Assembly (NCBI RefSeq): GCF_045207785.1
Contig: NZ_CP108776.1
Location: 4,464,001 to 4,528,000, forward strand
Direction of reading: 5' to 3'
From: Embleya sp045207785
GTDB taxonomy: Bacteria > Actinomycetota > Actinomycetes > Streptomycetales > Streptomycetaceae
Length of the DNA: 64,000 bases
This document shows, piece after piece, positions 55,935-64,000 of the stretch (position 1 is its first letter; every line of letters starts with the position of its first letter). The translations under genes were made by a program, and so were the position numbers. The notes under the pieces were generated by a model that had not been told where the DNA came from, did not search any database, and saw nothing but the letters and a program-made list of their open reading frames with translations.

Positions 55935-56234
55935 GCCGAAAGCCGGCAGATCCGGCCGACGTACCGGGGCGACTCGGACAGTCGACTGCACAGCATGTAC
56001 AGGGGCTTGTAAAGGTTTCGTAAAGACCATGAGCCATCCCCTGCCCCACCCATCGCTCCCGCCTCTAGTGTCCGGACGCCCGGTCGAACGTGTGTCGGCA
56101 TCGTCGCAACCCGGCGGTTGACGCCGCATGTGCGTCGGGCTTTTCCGAGCCGGCCCGACGTCGTGTGCGCTGACAAGAGTCACGCGGCGTCGCTTTGCGT
56201 CCGGGGGAGACCCCCGGTCGGAAAGGGGAGCACG
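55935..56234 (+). other. Intergenic region upstream of the M6 protease
   Basis: 300 bases without a gene. An AT-rich patch with two similar GTAAAG words (near 56012 and 56023) is the probable promoter area for the protease gene. Nothing else was recognised. Confidence 0.4.
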
Positions 56235-59054
56235 TTGAGTCGAGCGATACCCGAGCGGGGCGGAACGCCCCCGAGAGGCGCCGGGCGCGTCAAGCGCCGC
56301 GTGGCGCTGCTGTCCGTTTCCGCGCTTGCCATCACGGGACTTGCCGCCACGACCGCGCCTGCTTCGTCGTCGGCCGCGCCTACGCGCGTCGACAACACGA
56401 AGGCGGTGTGGAACCCGGGGCCCGAGGACCACTACGTCAACAGCGTCGACGCGGCCATCGACACCAGTGGTGTGCCGTCGGACTCCAAGCAGGCCGCGGC
56501 GCTGCGGACGCAGCAGGAGCGGATCGCCGCGACCGAGCGTAAGAACGCCGACGGCAACCCCCGCGCGTCGGCGCAGCTCAAGGAACTCGAAGCCGAGGCC
56601 GGTCGCACCGGCAAGAGCCCTCTGGAGCTCAAGGCCGAGCGCAGCGGCAAGCCCGTCGACGCCAAGCAGACCGCGAAGCTGCTGACGATCCTGGTCGAGT
56701 TCAACGACCAGGCCAACGACGACTTCTCCGGGTTCAAGCGCCCCACCAGCACGGGCGACCCGACCTGTGTGACCGAGCCGCCCGGCACGATCAAGAACGG
56801 GCCGCTGCACAACAAGATCCCGAACCCGGCGCTCAACCCGAACGACAACAACTCGCAGTGGGTGTCGGACTTCGACAAGTCGCACTTCGACAAGATGCTC
56901 TACTCCAAGGAGGGCATCACCGAGCGCATGCGCACCGACCTCACGGGGCCGGACGGCAAGCCGGGCGTCAGCCTCGCCGGGCTGACCATGCGCAACATGT
57001 ACGAGGAGATGTCCGGCGGCAAGTACTCGGTCTCCGGGCAGGCCACGGACTGGATCAAGGTCCCGCACTCCGAGGCGTGGTACGCCGCCGGCGCCTGCGG
57101 CAACGTGCCGCAGGACAACAGCGGCAGCCCGCAGAACCCGCGCGGCGCGCAGCAGCTCGCGACCGACGCGGTCGACACGCTCGCCAAGACCCAGCCGAAC
57201 TTCCCGTGGGCCGACTACGACAAGGAAGACATCGGCGACGCCGACCACGACGGCAACACGCAGGAGCCCGACGGCGTGGTGGACCACCTGGTCCTGGTGC
57301 ACGCGGGCAAGGACAAGTCGGCCGGTGGCGGTGCCGAGGGCACCTACGCGATCTGGGCGCACGCGAGCACCGTGGTCTTCGGCCACGACGTGCCCGGTGC
57401 GAACATCAAGATCTCGAACTACATCGTGCAGCCCGAGGACTCCGGTGTGGGCGTGTTCGCCCACGAGTTCGGCCACGACCTGGGCCTCCCGGACCTGTAC
57501 GACAACTTCAGCGGCGGCCAGACCGACCTGAACTTCTGGGACCTGATGTCGTCCGGCTCGCACTCGGGCCCGCTGTTCCAGTCGATGCCCGGGCACATGG
57601 GCATCTGGGACAAGTACGCGCTCGGGTGGCTGACCCCCGACGTGGTCAAGGTCGGTGACCGGCCCAAGGTCGCCACCCTCGGCCAGGCCGCCAAGACACC
57701 CAAGGGCACGTCCCGGGGCGTCCGGGTGAACCTCCCGAACAAGGAGGTCTCGGTCGGTACGCCGCACAGCGGCCAGGGCATGTGGTTCTCCGGTCAGGAC
57801 CAGGCGTGGGCCGATGTCCGGATCGAACGCTCCGTCGCGGTACCCGCCGGTGCGGACGTGAAGTTCTGGATGTGGAACGACTACGTCATCGAGGAGGACT
57901 GGGACTTCGGCTTCGTCGAGGTCTCCACCGACAACGGCGTGACCTGGAAGCAGCTGGCGGTCAAGGACGAGGCCGGCAACCTGGTCAGCACGCCCGCCGA
58001 CTACCCGGACCCGCAGAAGAACCTCGCCGCGTTCCGCAAGACCAGCGGCCTGACCGGCTCCAGCAACGGGTGGCGGCACGACAGCGTCGACCTGACCCCG
58101 TTCGCCGGGCAGAACATCAAGCTGCGGCTCGACCTGAACACCGACGCCGCGTTCATGGAGAAGGGTTGGTTCGCCGACGACTTCTCGATCACCGTGGGCA
58201 CGAACACGGTGTGGTCGGACGACGTCGAGGCCGACAACGGCTGGACCGCGATCAAGGGCACCAACGCCATCACCAAGGGCAACGGGTGGGGGCGCACCAA
58301 CGGCACCTTCACGCGTGAGCAGTACTACCTGCTGGAGTGGCGCAACCTGTCGGGCTTCGACGAGGGCCTGAAGTACGCGTACACCAGCGGTGAGAACGGC
58401 AAGGTCGAGCGCGTCGCGTACAACGCGCCCGGCATGCTGGTCTGGCTGCGCGACAACGAGTACCAGAACAACGGCGTCAACTTCAACATCAACAACGGTC
58501 CCTCGTGGGGCCCCAAGGGTGAGCTGTTGATCGTCGACTCGCACCCGGACCCGCTGCGTCACACCGGGGAGGCCGCGGCGCAGTTCCCCAAGCCCGACCC
58601 GAACTCGCCCGGCATCGAGACGAAGAACGTCTTCGGCAACATCGGCTCGCGGTCGCAGTCCGCGAACGCGGCGTTCGGCTTCACCAAGACGACGCCGTTC
58701 CGGGACTGCATCCCGGGCACCAAGTACTGCACCTCGTTCGGGGCCCAGGCTCCGGTGACCCTGTTCACGGACTCGCTCGGCTGGGCGCCGGGGACCGAGT
58801 TCTACCAGGGTCGCGCGCTGCCCAAGGACCGTTACGGCTCGGCCGTGGTCCCGGCGAAGGCGCCGTACACCACCAAGGTGACGACCGGCACGGGCGCGCT
58901 CGACCGGGCCAACTTCGGCAAGCAGTTCCACGGCTCCGAGTTGGGCACGGGCAACCCCGGTTTCGACAAGGCGTACGGCGTGACCGCGCTGCCGATGCTG
59001 CCCCTCCCGGGCAACACGGGCGCCGTGGTCTGGATCCTGCCGGCGCAGAAGTAG
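56235..59054 (+). CDS. Secreted M6 metalloprotease (immune inhibitor A-like), copy 1
   Basis: A 939-aa exported zinc endopeptidase. A long signal peptide covers residues 1-55 (basic KRR, then VALLSVSALAITGLAATTAP). A propeptide follows (about 55-145). The catalytic domain begins at AKLLTILVEFNDQANDDFSG, and the zinc site is HEFGHDLGLPD (about 412-422), with DLMSSGSHSGPLF and a Met-turn region. Beta-sandwich/MAM-like repeats follow (DSVDLTPFAGQNIKLRLDLN). TTG 56235 has AAAGGGGAG upstream; no better start lies downstream. It faces a second, inverted copy (59416-62136) across xseB. Confidence 0.93.
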   Translation: MSRAIPERGGTPPRGAGRVKRRVALLSVSALAITGLAATTAPASSSAAPTRVDNTKAVWNPGPEDHYVNSVDAAIDTSGVPSDSKQAAALRTQQERIAATERKNADGNPRASAQLKELEAEAGRTGKSPLELKAERSGKPVDAKQTAKLLTILVEFNDQANDDFSGFKRPTSTGDPTCVTEPPGTIKNGPLHNKIPNPALNPNDNNSQWVSDFDKSHFDKMLYSKEGITERMRTDLTGPDGKPGVSLAGLTMRNMYEEMSGGKYSVSGQATDWIKVPHSEAWYAAGACGNVPQDNSGSPQNPRGAQQLATDAVDTLAKTQPNFPWADYDKEDIGDADHDGNTQEPDGVVDHLVLVHAGKDKSAGGGAEGTYAIWAHASTVVFGHDVPGANIKISNYIVQPEDSGVGVFAHEFGHDLGLPDLYDNFSGGQTDLNFWDLMSSGSHSGPLFQSMPGHMGIWDKYALGWLTPDVVKVGDRPKVATLGQAAKTPKGTSRGVRVNLPNKEVSVGTPHSGQGMWFSGQDQAWADVRIERSVAVPAGADVKFWMWNDYVIEEDWDFGFVEVSTDNGVTWKQLAVKDEAGNLVSTPADYPDPQKNLAAFRKTSGLTGSSNGWRHDSVDLTPFAGQNIKLRLDLNTDAAFMEKGWFADDFSITVGTNTVWSDDVEADNGWTAIKGTNAITKGNGWGRTNGTFTREQYYLLEWRNLSGFDEGLKYAYTSGENGKVERVAYNAPGMLVWLRDNEYQNNGVNFNINNGPSWGPKGELLIVDSHPDPLRHTGEAAAQFPKPDPNSPGIETKNVFGNIGSRSQSANAAFGFTKTTPFRDCIPGTKYCTSFGAQAPVTLFTDSLGWAPGTEFYQGRALPKDRYGSAVVPAKAPYTTKVTTGTGALDRANFGKQFHGSELGTGNPGFDKAYGVTALPMLPLPGNTGAVVWILPAQK

Positions 59055-59074
59055 TCACACCGCGGTAGACGCAA

Positions 59075-59109
59075 GGAAGGGGCGCTCCCATGGCGGGGGC
59101 GCCCCTTCC
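59075..59109. terminator. Bidirectional terminator
   Basis: An 11-bp perfect stem (59075-59085 with 59099-59109) lies between the convergent M6 protease copy 1 and xseB. Confidence 0.75.
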
Positions 59110-59137
59110 CGATGTCGCGTGACGCGTCCTACGCGTC

Positions 59138-59395
59138 CTACGCGTCCGGCTCGTCGCGCCCGTCCGACTCGCCCGCGCGCTCGGCGCTCACCGCCGCGTC
59201 GAGCCGGGCCCGGGCGCCGTCGAGCCACTGTCCGCACACCACGGCGAGTTGCTCGCCGCGCTCCCACAGCGCCAACGACTCCTCCAGGGTGATGCCGCCG
59301 GTCTCCAGCCGCCGCACGACCTCGATCAGCTCGTCACGGGCCTGCTCGTAGGCCGGCGCCTCGTCGGGCACGGATGGGGTCTGCTGCTCGCTCAT
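59138..59395 (-). CDS. xseB: Exodeoxyribonuclease VII small subunit
   Basis: An 85-aa subunit of ExoVII. The two-helix XseB core is clear: YEQARDELIEVVRRLETGGI, then TLEESLALWERGEQLAVVCG, with a variable acidic tail. It normally lies directly after xseA. Here xseA (62258-63469) is 2.9 kb upstream with the M6 protease copy 2 in between, and the gap to that gene's stop is only 20 bases, so xseB may depend on readthrough from the protease gene. Confidence 0.95.
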   Translation of the reverse strand: MSEQQTPSVPDEAPAYEQARDELIEVVRRLETGGITLEESLALWERGEQLAVVCGQWLDGARARLDAAVSAERAGESDGRDEPDA

Positions 59396-59415
59396 GCGGC
59401 CAGCCTAAGCCCGGA

Positions 59416-62136
59416 TCACGGCCGGGCCGACGTGATCCGCACCGCCGCGCCGCGCTCGGGATACCCGTTCCACAGCGGATTCAGCAGCGTCGCCGAGGCC
59501 CCGTACGCGAGCGTGGGACCGGGGTCGCCGGTCCCGAGCACGGACCCCTGGTACGGGACGCCGTAGTGCGCGGGATCGGGCGTGCCGTCCGCGAGCACCA
59601 CCCTGGTGCTGTACGGGCCGCGCGCGGGCACGACCGTGGACCCGTTCGTGAAGCGGTCCACCGGCGCGCCGTCGACGTACTCGACGCCGGGCGCCCAGCC
59701 GGTCGCGTCGGAGAACGCGAGGACCGGCTCGCGGGCCGCGAAGTCCTGGCACCACGCGCCGTTGGTGTGGCACGCGCCGAACGCCGGCGTGGGCGTGAAG
59801 CCGAACGCCGCGTCCGCGGACTGCGCCCGGTTCTCGATGTTCTTGCGGGGGTTGCTCTTGGACGTGTAGTGCTCGGCGGCCTCGCCGGTCCACCGGCGCG
59901 GATCGGGATGCGCGTCCACGATCAGCGTCTGCCCCTTGGCGCCGTAGCTGGGCGGTGCGCCGAGATTGAAGGTGACGCCGTTGTTCTGGTACTCGGCGTC
60001 GCGCAGCCACACGAGCATGCCGGGCACGTTGTAGCCGAGCCGCCGCACGCGCGTGCCCTGGTCGCTGCTGCGCTCCGCGGTGTACGCGTACTTCAGGCCC
60101 TCGTCGAAGCCGACCGGCGAGCGCCACTCCATGAGGTAGTACTGCTCGCGCGCGACCTCGCCGGAGGTGCGGCCCCACCCGGCGCCGCGGGTCACGGTGC
60201 CGGTGCCCTTGACCGCCGTCCAGCCGTTGTCGCCGGCCTCGACGTCGTCGGACCACACCGTGTTCGTGCCCACGGTGATCGAGAAGTCGTCGGCGAACCA
60301 ACCCTTCTCCATGAACGCGGCGTCGGTGTTCAGGTCGAGCCGCAGCTTGATGTTCTGCCCGGCGTACGGGGTCAGGTCGACGCTGTCGTGTCGCCACCCG
60401 CCGCTGGTGCCGGTCAGGCCGCTGGTCTTGTGCAGTTCGCTCAGGTTCTTGTTGGGGTCGGGGTAGTCGGCCGGCGTCGTGACCAGGGTGCCGGCGGCGT
60501 CGTGCACGGCGAGCTGGGTCCAGGTCGTGCCGCCGTCGACGGAGACCTCGACGAAGCCGAAGTCCCAGTCCTGCTCGATGGCGTAGTCGTTCCACATCCA
60601 GAACTTCACATCCGCGCCGGCGGGCACCGCGAGGTCGCGGACGATCCGGGTGTCGGACCACTCCTGGTCGCGCTCGGAGTACCACATGTTCGATCCGCTG
60701 TGCGGTGTGCCGATCCGGACCCGCTCGTCCGGCAGGTTCACCCGGACCGCCTCGCGGGTGCCGGGCGCCGGATCGGCCGCGGCGCCGAGCAGCACGTTGT
60801 GCGTGCCCTCGCCGACCGGTACCACCTGCGGGTCGATCCAGCCGAGTACGTACTTCGACCACGCGCCCATGTGCGTGGGCATCGCCTGGAAGAGCGGCCC
60901 GGCGTGCGAGCCGGACGACATCAGGTCCCAGAAGTCGACGTCGGTCTCGCCGCCGCTGAAGTTGTCGTACAGGTCCGGCAGGCCCAGGTCGTGGCCGAAC
61001 TCGTGGGCGAACACGCCCACACCGGAGTCCTCGGGCTGCACGATGTAGTTCGCGACCTTGAGGTCGGTGCCCGGGATGGCGTGCCCGCGCAGCACGGTGC
61101 TCGCGTGCGCCCAGATCGCGTAGGTGCCCTCGGCGCCGCCGCCGGCCGACTTGTCCTTGCCCGCGTGCACCAGGACCAGATGGTCGATCACGCCGTCGGA
61201 CTCCTGCCTATTGCCGTCGTTGTCGGCGTCGCCCGGGTCCTCCTTGTCGTAGTCGGACCACGGGAAGTTCGGCTGGGTCTTGGCCAGCGCGTCGACCGCG
61301 TCGGTCACGAACTGCCGTACGCCCCGCGGGTTCTGCGGGCTGCCGCTGTTGTCCTGGCGGATCGCGCCGCAGTTGCCGGCGGCGTACCACGCCTCGGAGT
61401 GCGGGACGCCGACCCAGCCGGCCGCCTCGCCGCCGACGCTGTACGCGCCGTGCGACATCTCCTCGTACATGTTGTGCATCGTCAGCCCGGCGAGGCTGAC
61501 CCCGGGGTTGCCGTCCGGGCCGGTGAGGTCGGTGCGGACGCGCTCGGTGATGCCCTCCTTGGAGTAGAGCATCCTGTCGAAGTGCGCCTTGTCGAAGTCC
61601 TTCACCCACAGCGTGTTGTTGTCCTGCCCGGCGACCGCGGGATCGGGCAGCCGGTTGTGCTGCGGGCCGTTCTTGACCGTGCCGGGCGGCTCGGTCACGC
61701 AGGTCGGGTCGACCACGCTCGTGGGGCGCTTGAACCCGGAGAAGTCGTCGTTCGCGTGGTCGTTGAACTCGACCAGGATGGTCAGCAGCTTCGCGGCGCG
61801 GGTGCCTTCGGCCGCCCGCGCGCGCGGGCTGACGCCGGTCCTGGCCGCCTCCGCCTCGGCGCGCGCGAGCCGGCGCGCGGTGACGGGATTGCCGGCGGCG
61901 AACTTGCGGTCGTACAGCCGGGCTCGGCGGTCGGCCGCGAGCGCGCGCTCGCGGACCTCGGGGGACGCGCCCGGGGGTCCGTCGGGCGGCAGCGGGTCAC
62001 GCGGCGCCGCGTAGTTGAGATAGGAGTCGGCGACTGACGGGTTCCACCGCGCGGGCGAGTCGTCGGCGGCGGCCACGGAGGACGTGGCGACGCCGGTGAG
62101 CAACAGTGCGGACGCGGCGAGCAGATGACGCAACAC
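59416..62136 (-). CDS. Secreted M6 metalloprotease (immune inhibitor A-like), copy 2
   Basis: A 906-aa paralogue of copy 1 in inverted orientation. The signal peptide is short (LRHLLAASALLLTGVATSSV). Long stretches are identical in protein sequence, such as FNDHANDDFSGFKRPTS-like, GVGVFAHEFGHDLGLPDLYD (zinc site) and NIKLRLDLNTDAAFMEKGWF. The propeptide and C-terminal 100 residues differ more. Catalytic residues are intact, so both copies should be active. It sits between xseA and xseB, which are normally adjacent. The start is GTG 62136. Confidence 0.93.
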   Translation of the reverse strand: MLRHLLAASALLLTGVATSSVAAADDSPARWNPSVADSYLNYAAPRDPLPPDGPPGASPEVRERALAADRRARLYDRKFAAGNPVTARRLARAEAEAARTGVSPRARAAEGTRAAKLLTILVEFNDHANDDFSGFKRPTSVVDPTCVTEPPGTVKNGPQHNRLPDPAVAGQDNNTLWVKDFDKAHFDRMLYSKEGITERVRTDLTGPDGNPGVSLAGLTMHNMYEEMSHGAYSVGGEAAGWVGVPHSEAWYAAGNCGAIRQDNSGSPQNPRGVRQFVTDAVDALAKTQPNFPWSDYDKEDPGDADNDGNRQESDGVIDHLVLVHAGKDKSAGGGAEGTYAIWAHASTVLRGHAIPGTDLKVANYIVQPEDSGVGVFAHEFGHDLGLPDLYDNFSGGETDVDFWDLMSSGSHAGPLFQAMPTHMGAWSKYVLGWIDPQVVPVGEGTHNVLLGAAADPAPGTREAVRVNLPDERVRIGTPHSGSNMWYSERDQEWSDTRIVRDLAVPAGADVKFWMWNDYAIEQDWDFGFVEVSVDGGTTWTQLAVHDAAGTLVTTPADYPDPNKNLSELHKTSGLTGTSGGWRHDSVDLTPYAGQNIKLRLDLNTDAAFMEKGWFADDFSITVGTNTVWSDDVEAGDNGWTAVKGTGTVTRGAGWGRTSGEVAREQYYLMEWRSPVGFDEGLKYAYTAERSSDQGTRVRRLGYNVPGMLVWLRDAEYQNNGVTFNLGAPPSYGAKGQTLIVDAHPDPRRWTGEAAEHYTSKSNPRKNIENRAQSADAAFGFTPTPAFGACHTNGAWCQDFAAREPVLAFSDATGWAPGVEYVDGAPVDRFTNGSTVVPARGPYSTRVVLADGTPDPAHYGVPYQGSVLGTGDPGPTLAYGASATLLNPLWNGYPERGAAVRITSARP

Positions 62137-62257
62137 AAGCGCAAACTAAGCCGGTTTCACCGCCGATCGGGTGAGCCATCACGGCTTGTCATACGAACGG
62201 GTCAAAGATCCGTTGTGTCGGCCAGGCGCGTCGCGGTGTGCCGCGGTTCCCCGTCGT

Positions 62258-63469
62258 TCACTCCTTGGGGACGACCACGTCGAAGCGCCCGGCGAAGACG
62301 CGGGCGGTCAGCTTCTCGCCGGCGGCCACGTCCGCCGGATCGCGCACCGCGTGCCCGTCGGCCTTCTGGAGCACCGCGTAGCCGCGCTCCAGGGTGGCCG
62401 AGGGGGACAGCGCCACGACCCGGGCCCTGGTGTGCGCGAGGTCGCTCGCGGCCCGCTCCAGCAGGTGCCGCAGGGTGCGCCGGGAGCGGTCCACGAACGA
62501 GGCCACCTCCTCGGCGCGCAGGTCCACCATGCGATGCGGCTCGGCGAGCACCGGCCGCGACCGGGCGGCGCGCAGGCCCTGGTACTCGCGGTCGAGCCGA
62601 GCCGCCAGCGCCATCCGGCCGCGGTCGCGGACCTGGTGCACCTTCTGCATCTCCTCGCGGATGTCCGGCACGATCCGCTTCGCCGCGTCGGTCGGCGTGG
62701 AGGCCCGGAAGTCCGCCACCAGGTCGAGCAGCGGCGAGTCCGGCTCGTGCCCGATCGCGCTCACCACGGGGGTCGTACAGCCGAAGACGACCCGGACCAA
62801 CTCCTCGCTGGAGAACGGCAACAGATCCTCGACGCTGCCGCCGCCGCGGGCCACCACGATCAGGTCGACGTCCGGATCCGCGTCCAGCTCGCGCACCGCC
62901 GCGACCACCTGCGGCACCGCGCTCACGCCCTGCACGGCCACGTTGCGCACCGCGAACCGCACGGCCGGCCAGCGCCGCCTCGCGTTCTCCAGCACGTCCC
63001 GCTCGGCGGCCGAGGCGCGCCCGCAGACCAGCCCGATCCGGTGCGGCAGAAACGGCAGCGGCTTCTTGTGTCGCGGGTCGAACAGGCCCTCCGCGGTGAG
63101 CGCGCGCTTGAGCTGTTCGAGCCGGGCCAACAGCTCGCCGATCCCCACCGGCCGGATCTCCGCGGCCCGCAGCGACAGCGTCCCGCGCGCCCGGTACCAG
63201 TCCGCCTTGGCGTGCACGACGACCCGCGACCCCTCGGTCACGATGTCCGCGACCGCGTCGAAGACCTTGCGGTAACACGTCACCGAGATCGACACGTCGT
63301 GCTCGGCGTCGCGCAGCGTCATGAACACCACGCCCGCGCCCGGCCGCCGGCTGAGCTGGGTGATCTGCCCCTCGACCCACACGTCCCCGAGCCGATCGAT
63401 CCATCCCCCGATCAACCGAGAGATCTCGGCCACGGGCAAGGGCGCGTCGGCGGAAGTCGTGAGAGCCAT
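62258..63469 (-). CDS. xseA: Exodeoxyribonuclease VII large subunit
   Basis: A 403-aa catalytic subunit of ExoVII, which degrades single-stranded DNA to oligonucleotides. An N-terminal OB fold covers about 10-105 (DVWVEGQITQLSRRPGAGVV, FMTLRDAEHDVSISVTCYRK). The catalytic domain has IGLVCGRASAAERDVLENAR, VVARGGGSVEDLLPFSSEEL and SAIGHEPDSPLLDLVADFRAS, followed by a long helical region and a short beta tail. The length is normal. The usual partner xseB is displaced by a protease gene. Confidence 0.96.
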   Translation of the reverse strand: MALTTSADAPLPVAEISRLIGGWIDRLGDVWVEGQITQLSRRPGAGVVFMTLRDAEHDVSISVTCYRKVFDAVADIVTEGSRVVVHAKADWYRARGTLSLRAAEIRPVGIGELLARLEQLKRALTAEGLFDPRHKKPLPFLPHRIGLVCGRASAAERDVLENARRRWPAVRFAVRNVAVQGVSAVPQVVAAVRELDADPDVDLIVVARGGGSVEDLLPFSSEELVRVVFGCTTPVVSAIGHEPDSPLLDLVADFRASTPTDAAKRIVPDIREEMQKVHQVRDRGRMALAARLDREYQGLRAARSRPVLAEPHRMVDLRAEEVASFVDRSRRTLRHLLERAASDLAHTRARVVALSPSATLERGYAVLQKADGHAVRDPADVAAGEKLTARVFAGRFDVVVPKE

Positions 63470-63543
63470 CCCCAGAGGCTAGTGCCGGACAGGGCCTTAC
63501 CGCCCGAGCCGTCCACTCGGTCGAGGTCGTGCGCCACCACGCC

Positions 63544-64000
63544 CTACGCGGAAACGCGCGCGGGGCGTAGGTGATCGAAGCCGCGCATGATCGCGCGGTG
63601 GGCCGGGCGCTCGACGAGGGCGGTGAGTGCCCAGCCGAGCAGGATCGCGACCGCCCCCATCGCGGCCAGCTGGCCCAGCGCGCCGACCCCGTGGTCCTGG
63701 AGCCGGCGCATCACCACGTAGCCGATCGACTGGTGCACCAGGTAGACCGCGTAGGTGATCCCGGCCGCCCACTCCAGCGCGCGGCCGACCCAACCGGGCA
63801 CCACCCGGTCCCAGTCCGGACCCAGCGCCGCCGCGCAGATCACCGCGATCCCGACGGCGAGCCCGACGGTCCACGACATGTGCCGGGTCTGGCACCAGTG
63901 GATCAGCACGCACGCGCCGAGCAGGAGCGCCGCGTGCGTGCCGTGGACGCGGCGTCGCGCCCACAGGTGGACCGCGATGCCGGCGATGAACAGGTGCACG
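63544..64000 (-). CDS. Acyltransferase 3-family membrane protein (C-terminal part, cut by window edge)
   Basis: At least 151 residues of a multi-helix membrane protein; the 5' end is outside the window. It has hydrophobic helices (AALLLGACVLIHWC, VGLAVGIAVICAAALG, LAAMGAVAILLGWALTALVE) and the family C-terminal pattern EWAAGITYAVYLVHQSIGYV and ERPAHRAIMR, typical of acyltransferase 3 proteins that O-acylate sugars or lipids. The substrate cannot be inferred. Confidence 0.85.
   Translation of the reverse strand, partial: VHLFIAGIAVHLWARRRVHGTHAALLLGACVLIHWCQTRHMSWTVGLAVGIAVICAAALGPDWDRVVPGWVGRALEWAAGITYAVYLVHQSIGYVVMRRLQDHGVGALGQLAAMGAVAILLGWALTALVERPAHRAIMRGFDHLRPARVSA

Noticed and set aside
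55353..58931. 1192-codon open frame on the minus strand, and similar long antisense frames elsewhere (for example 1228-3357)
   Set aside because: These are shadows produced by very high GC in third codon positions opposite real genes (M6 protease, DUF255 protein); their translations are repetitive and unlike proteins.

Overview
The window is one stretch of a high-GC actinomycete chromosome, most like a Streptomycetales member. Signs of this are a mycothiol S-conjugate amidase, a WhiB protein, a SARP/AfsR-type regulator, an Xre-DUF5753/DUF397/RsbW-like trio, GTP-dependent PEP carboxykinase, and heavy use of GTG/TTG starts with strong purine-rich ribosome binding sites. No phage, IS transposase, tRNA, rRNA or CRISPR array was recognised.

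Layout. (1) 0-16.4 kb is mostly housekeeping: mca, a DUF255 thioredoxin-fold protein, a TetR/MFS efflux pair, hemolysin III, PEP carboxykinase, a cis-prenyltransferase, PIN-PhoH, a secreted lytic transglycosylase, a thiolase divergent from a double-TetR protein, and ahpC-ahpD. (2) 16.4-25.2 kb is an accessory block. It holds an RsbW-like ATPase divergent from an Xre regulator with a DUF397 partner, then an operon of a tiny Gly/Asn/Lys/Pro/Asp-rich peptide and three PIMT-like carboxyl methyltransferases, then gene relics and a flavin monooxygenase/TetR pair. (3) 25.2-30.1 kb is a leftward, translationally coupled operon of a hydrolase-ABC ATPase fusion, an ABC permease and an ARMT1-family (DUF89) protein. 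(4) 30.2-45.3 kb holds lutABC, class II fumarase, DUF402, an ECF sigma factor with a membrane protein, OxyR, a secreted SGNH esterase with a ricin-B domain, DUF1707, MocR/EamA and class I fumarase. (5) 45.6-64 kb holds an ABC exporter, a large SARP regulator, WhiB, an MFS-MarR fusion, glpX, DUF4245, two inverted M6 proteases around xseB, xseA and a truncated acyltransferase.

The most interesting part is 17.4-25.3 kb. The peptide (18774-18908) has no Cys, no aromatic residue and no Leu/Ile/Val. It has four Asp, one of them in an Asp-Gly pair, and sits 7 bases ahead of the first PIMT homologue. This looks like an aspartimide/isoaspartate-forming RiPP locus (imiditide-like) with three tailoring methyltransferases instead of one. 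The dyad CGCGCA-N4-TGCGCG occurs both upstream of the Xre gene and upstream of the peptide, which links regulator and operon. A 41-bp perfect direct repeat (21376-21416 and 25234-25274), lying at the 3' end of the ARMT1 gene, brackets the third methyltransferase and the monooxygenase/TetR pair and suggests a recombined or inserted cassette.

Other rearrangements: oxyR lies about 21 kb from ahpCD, and an M6 protease copy separates xseA from xseB.
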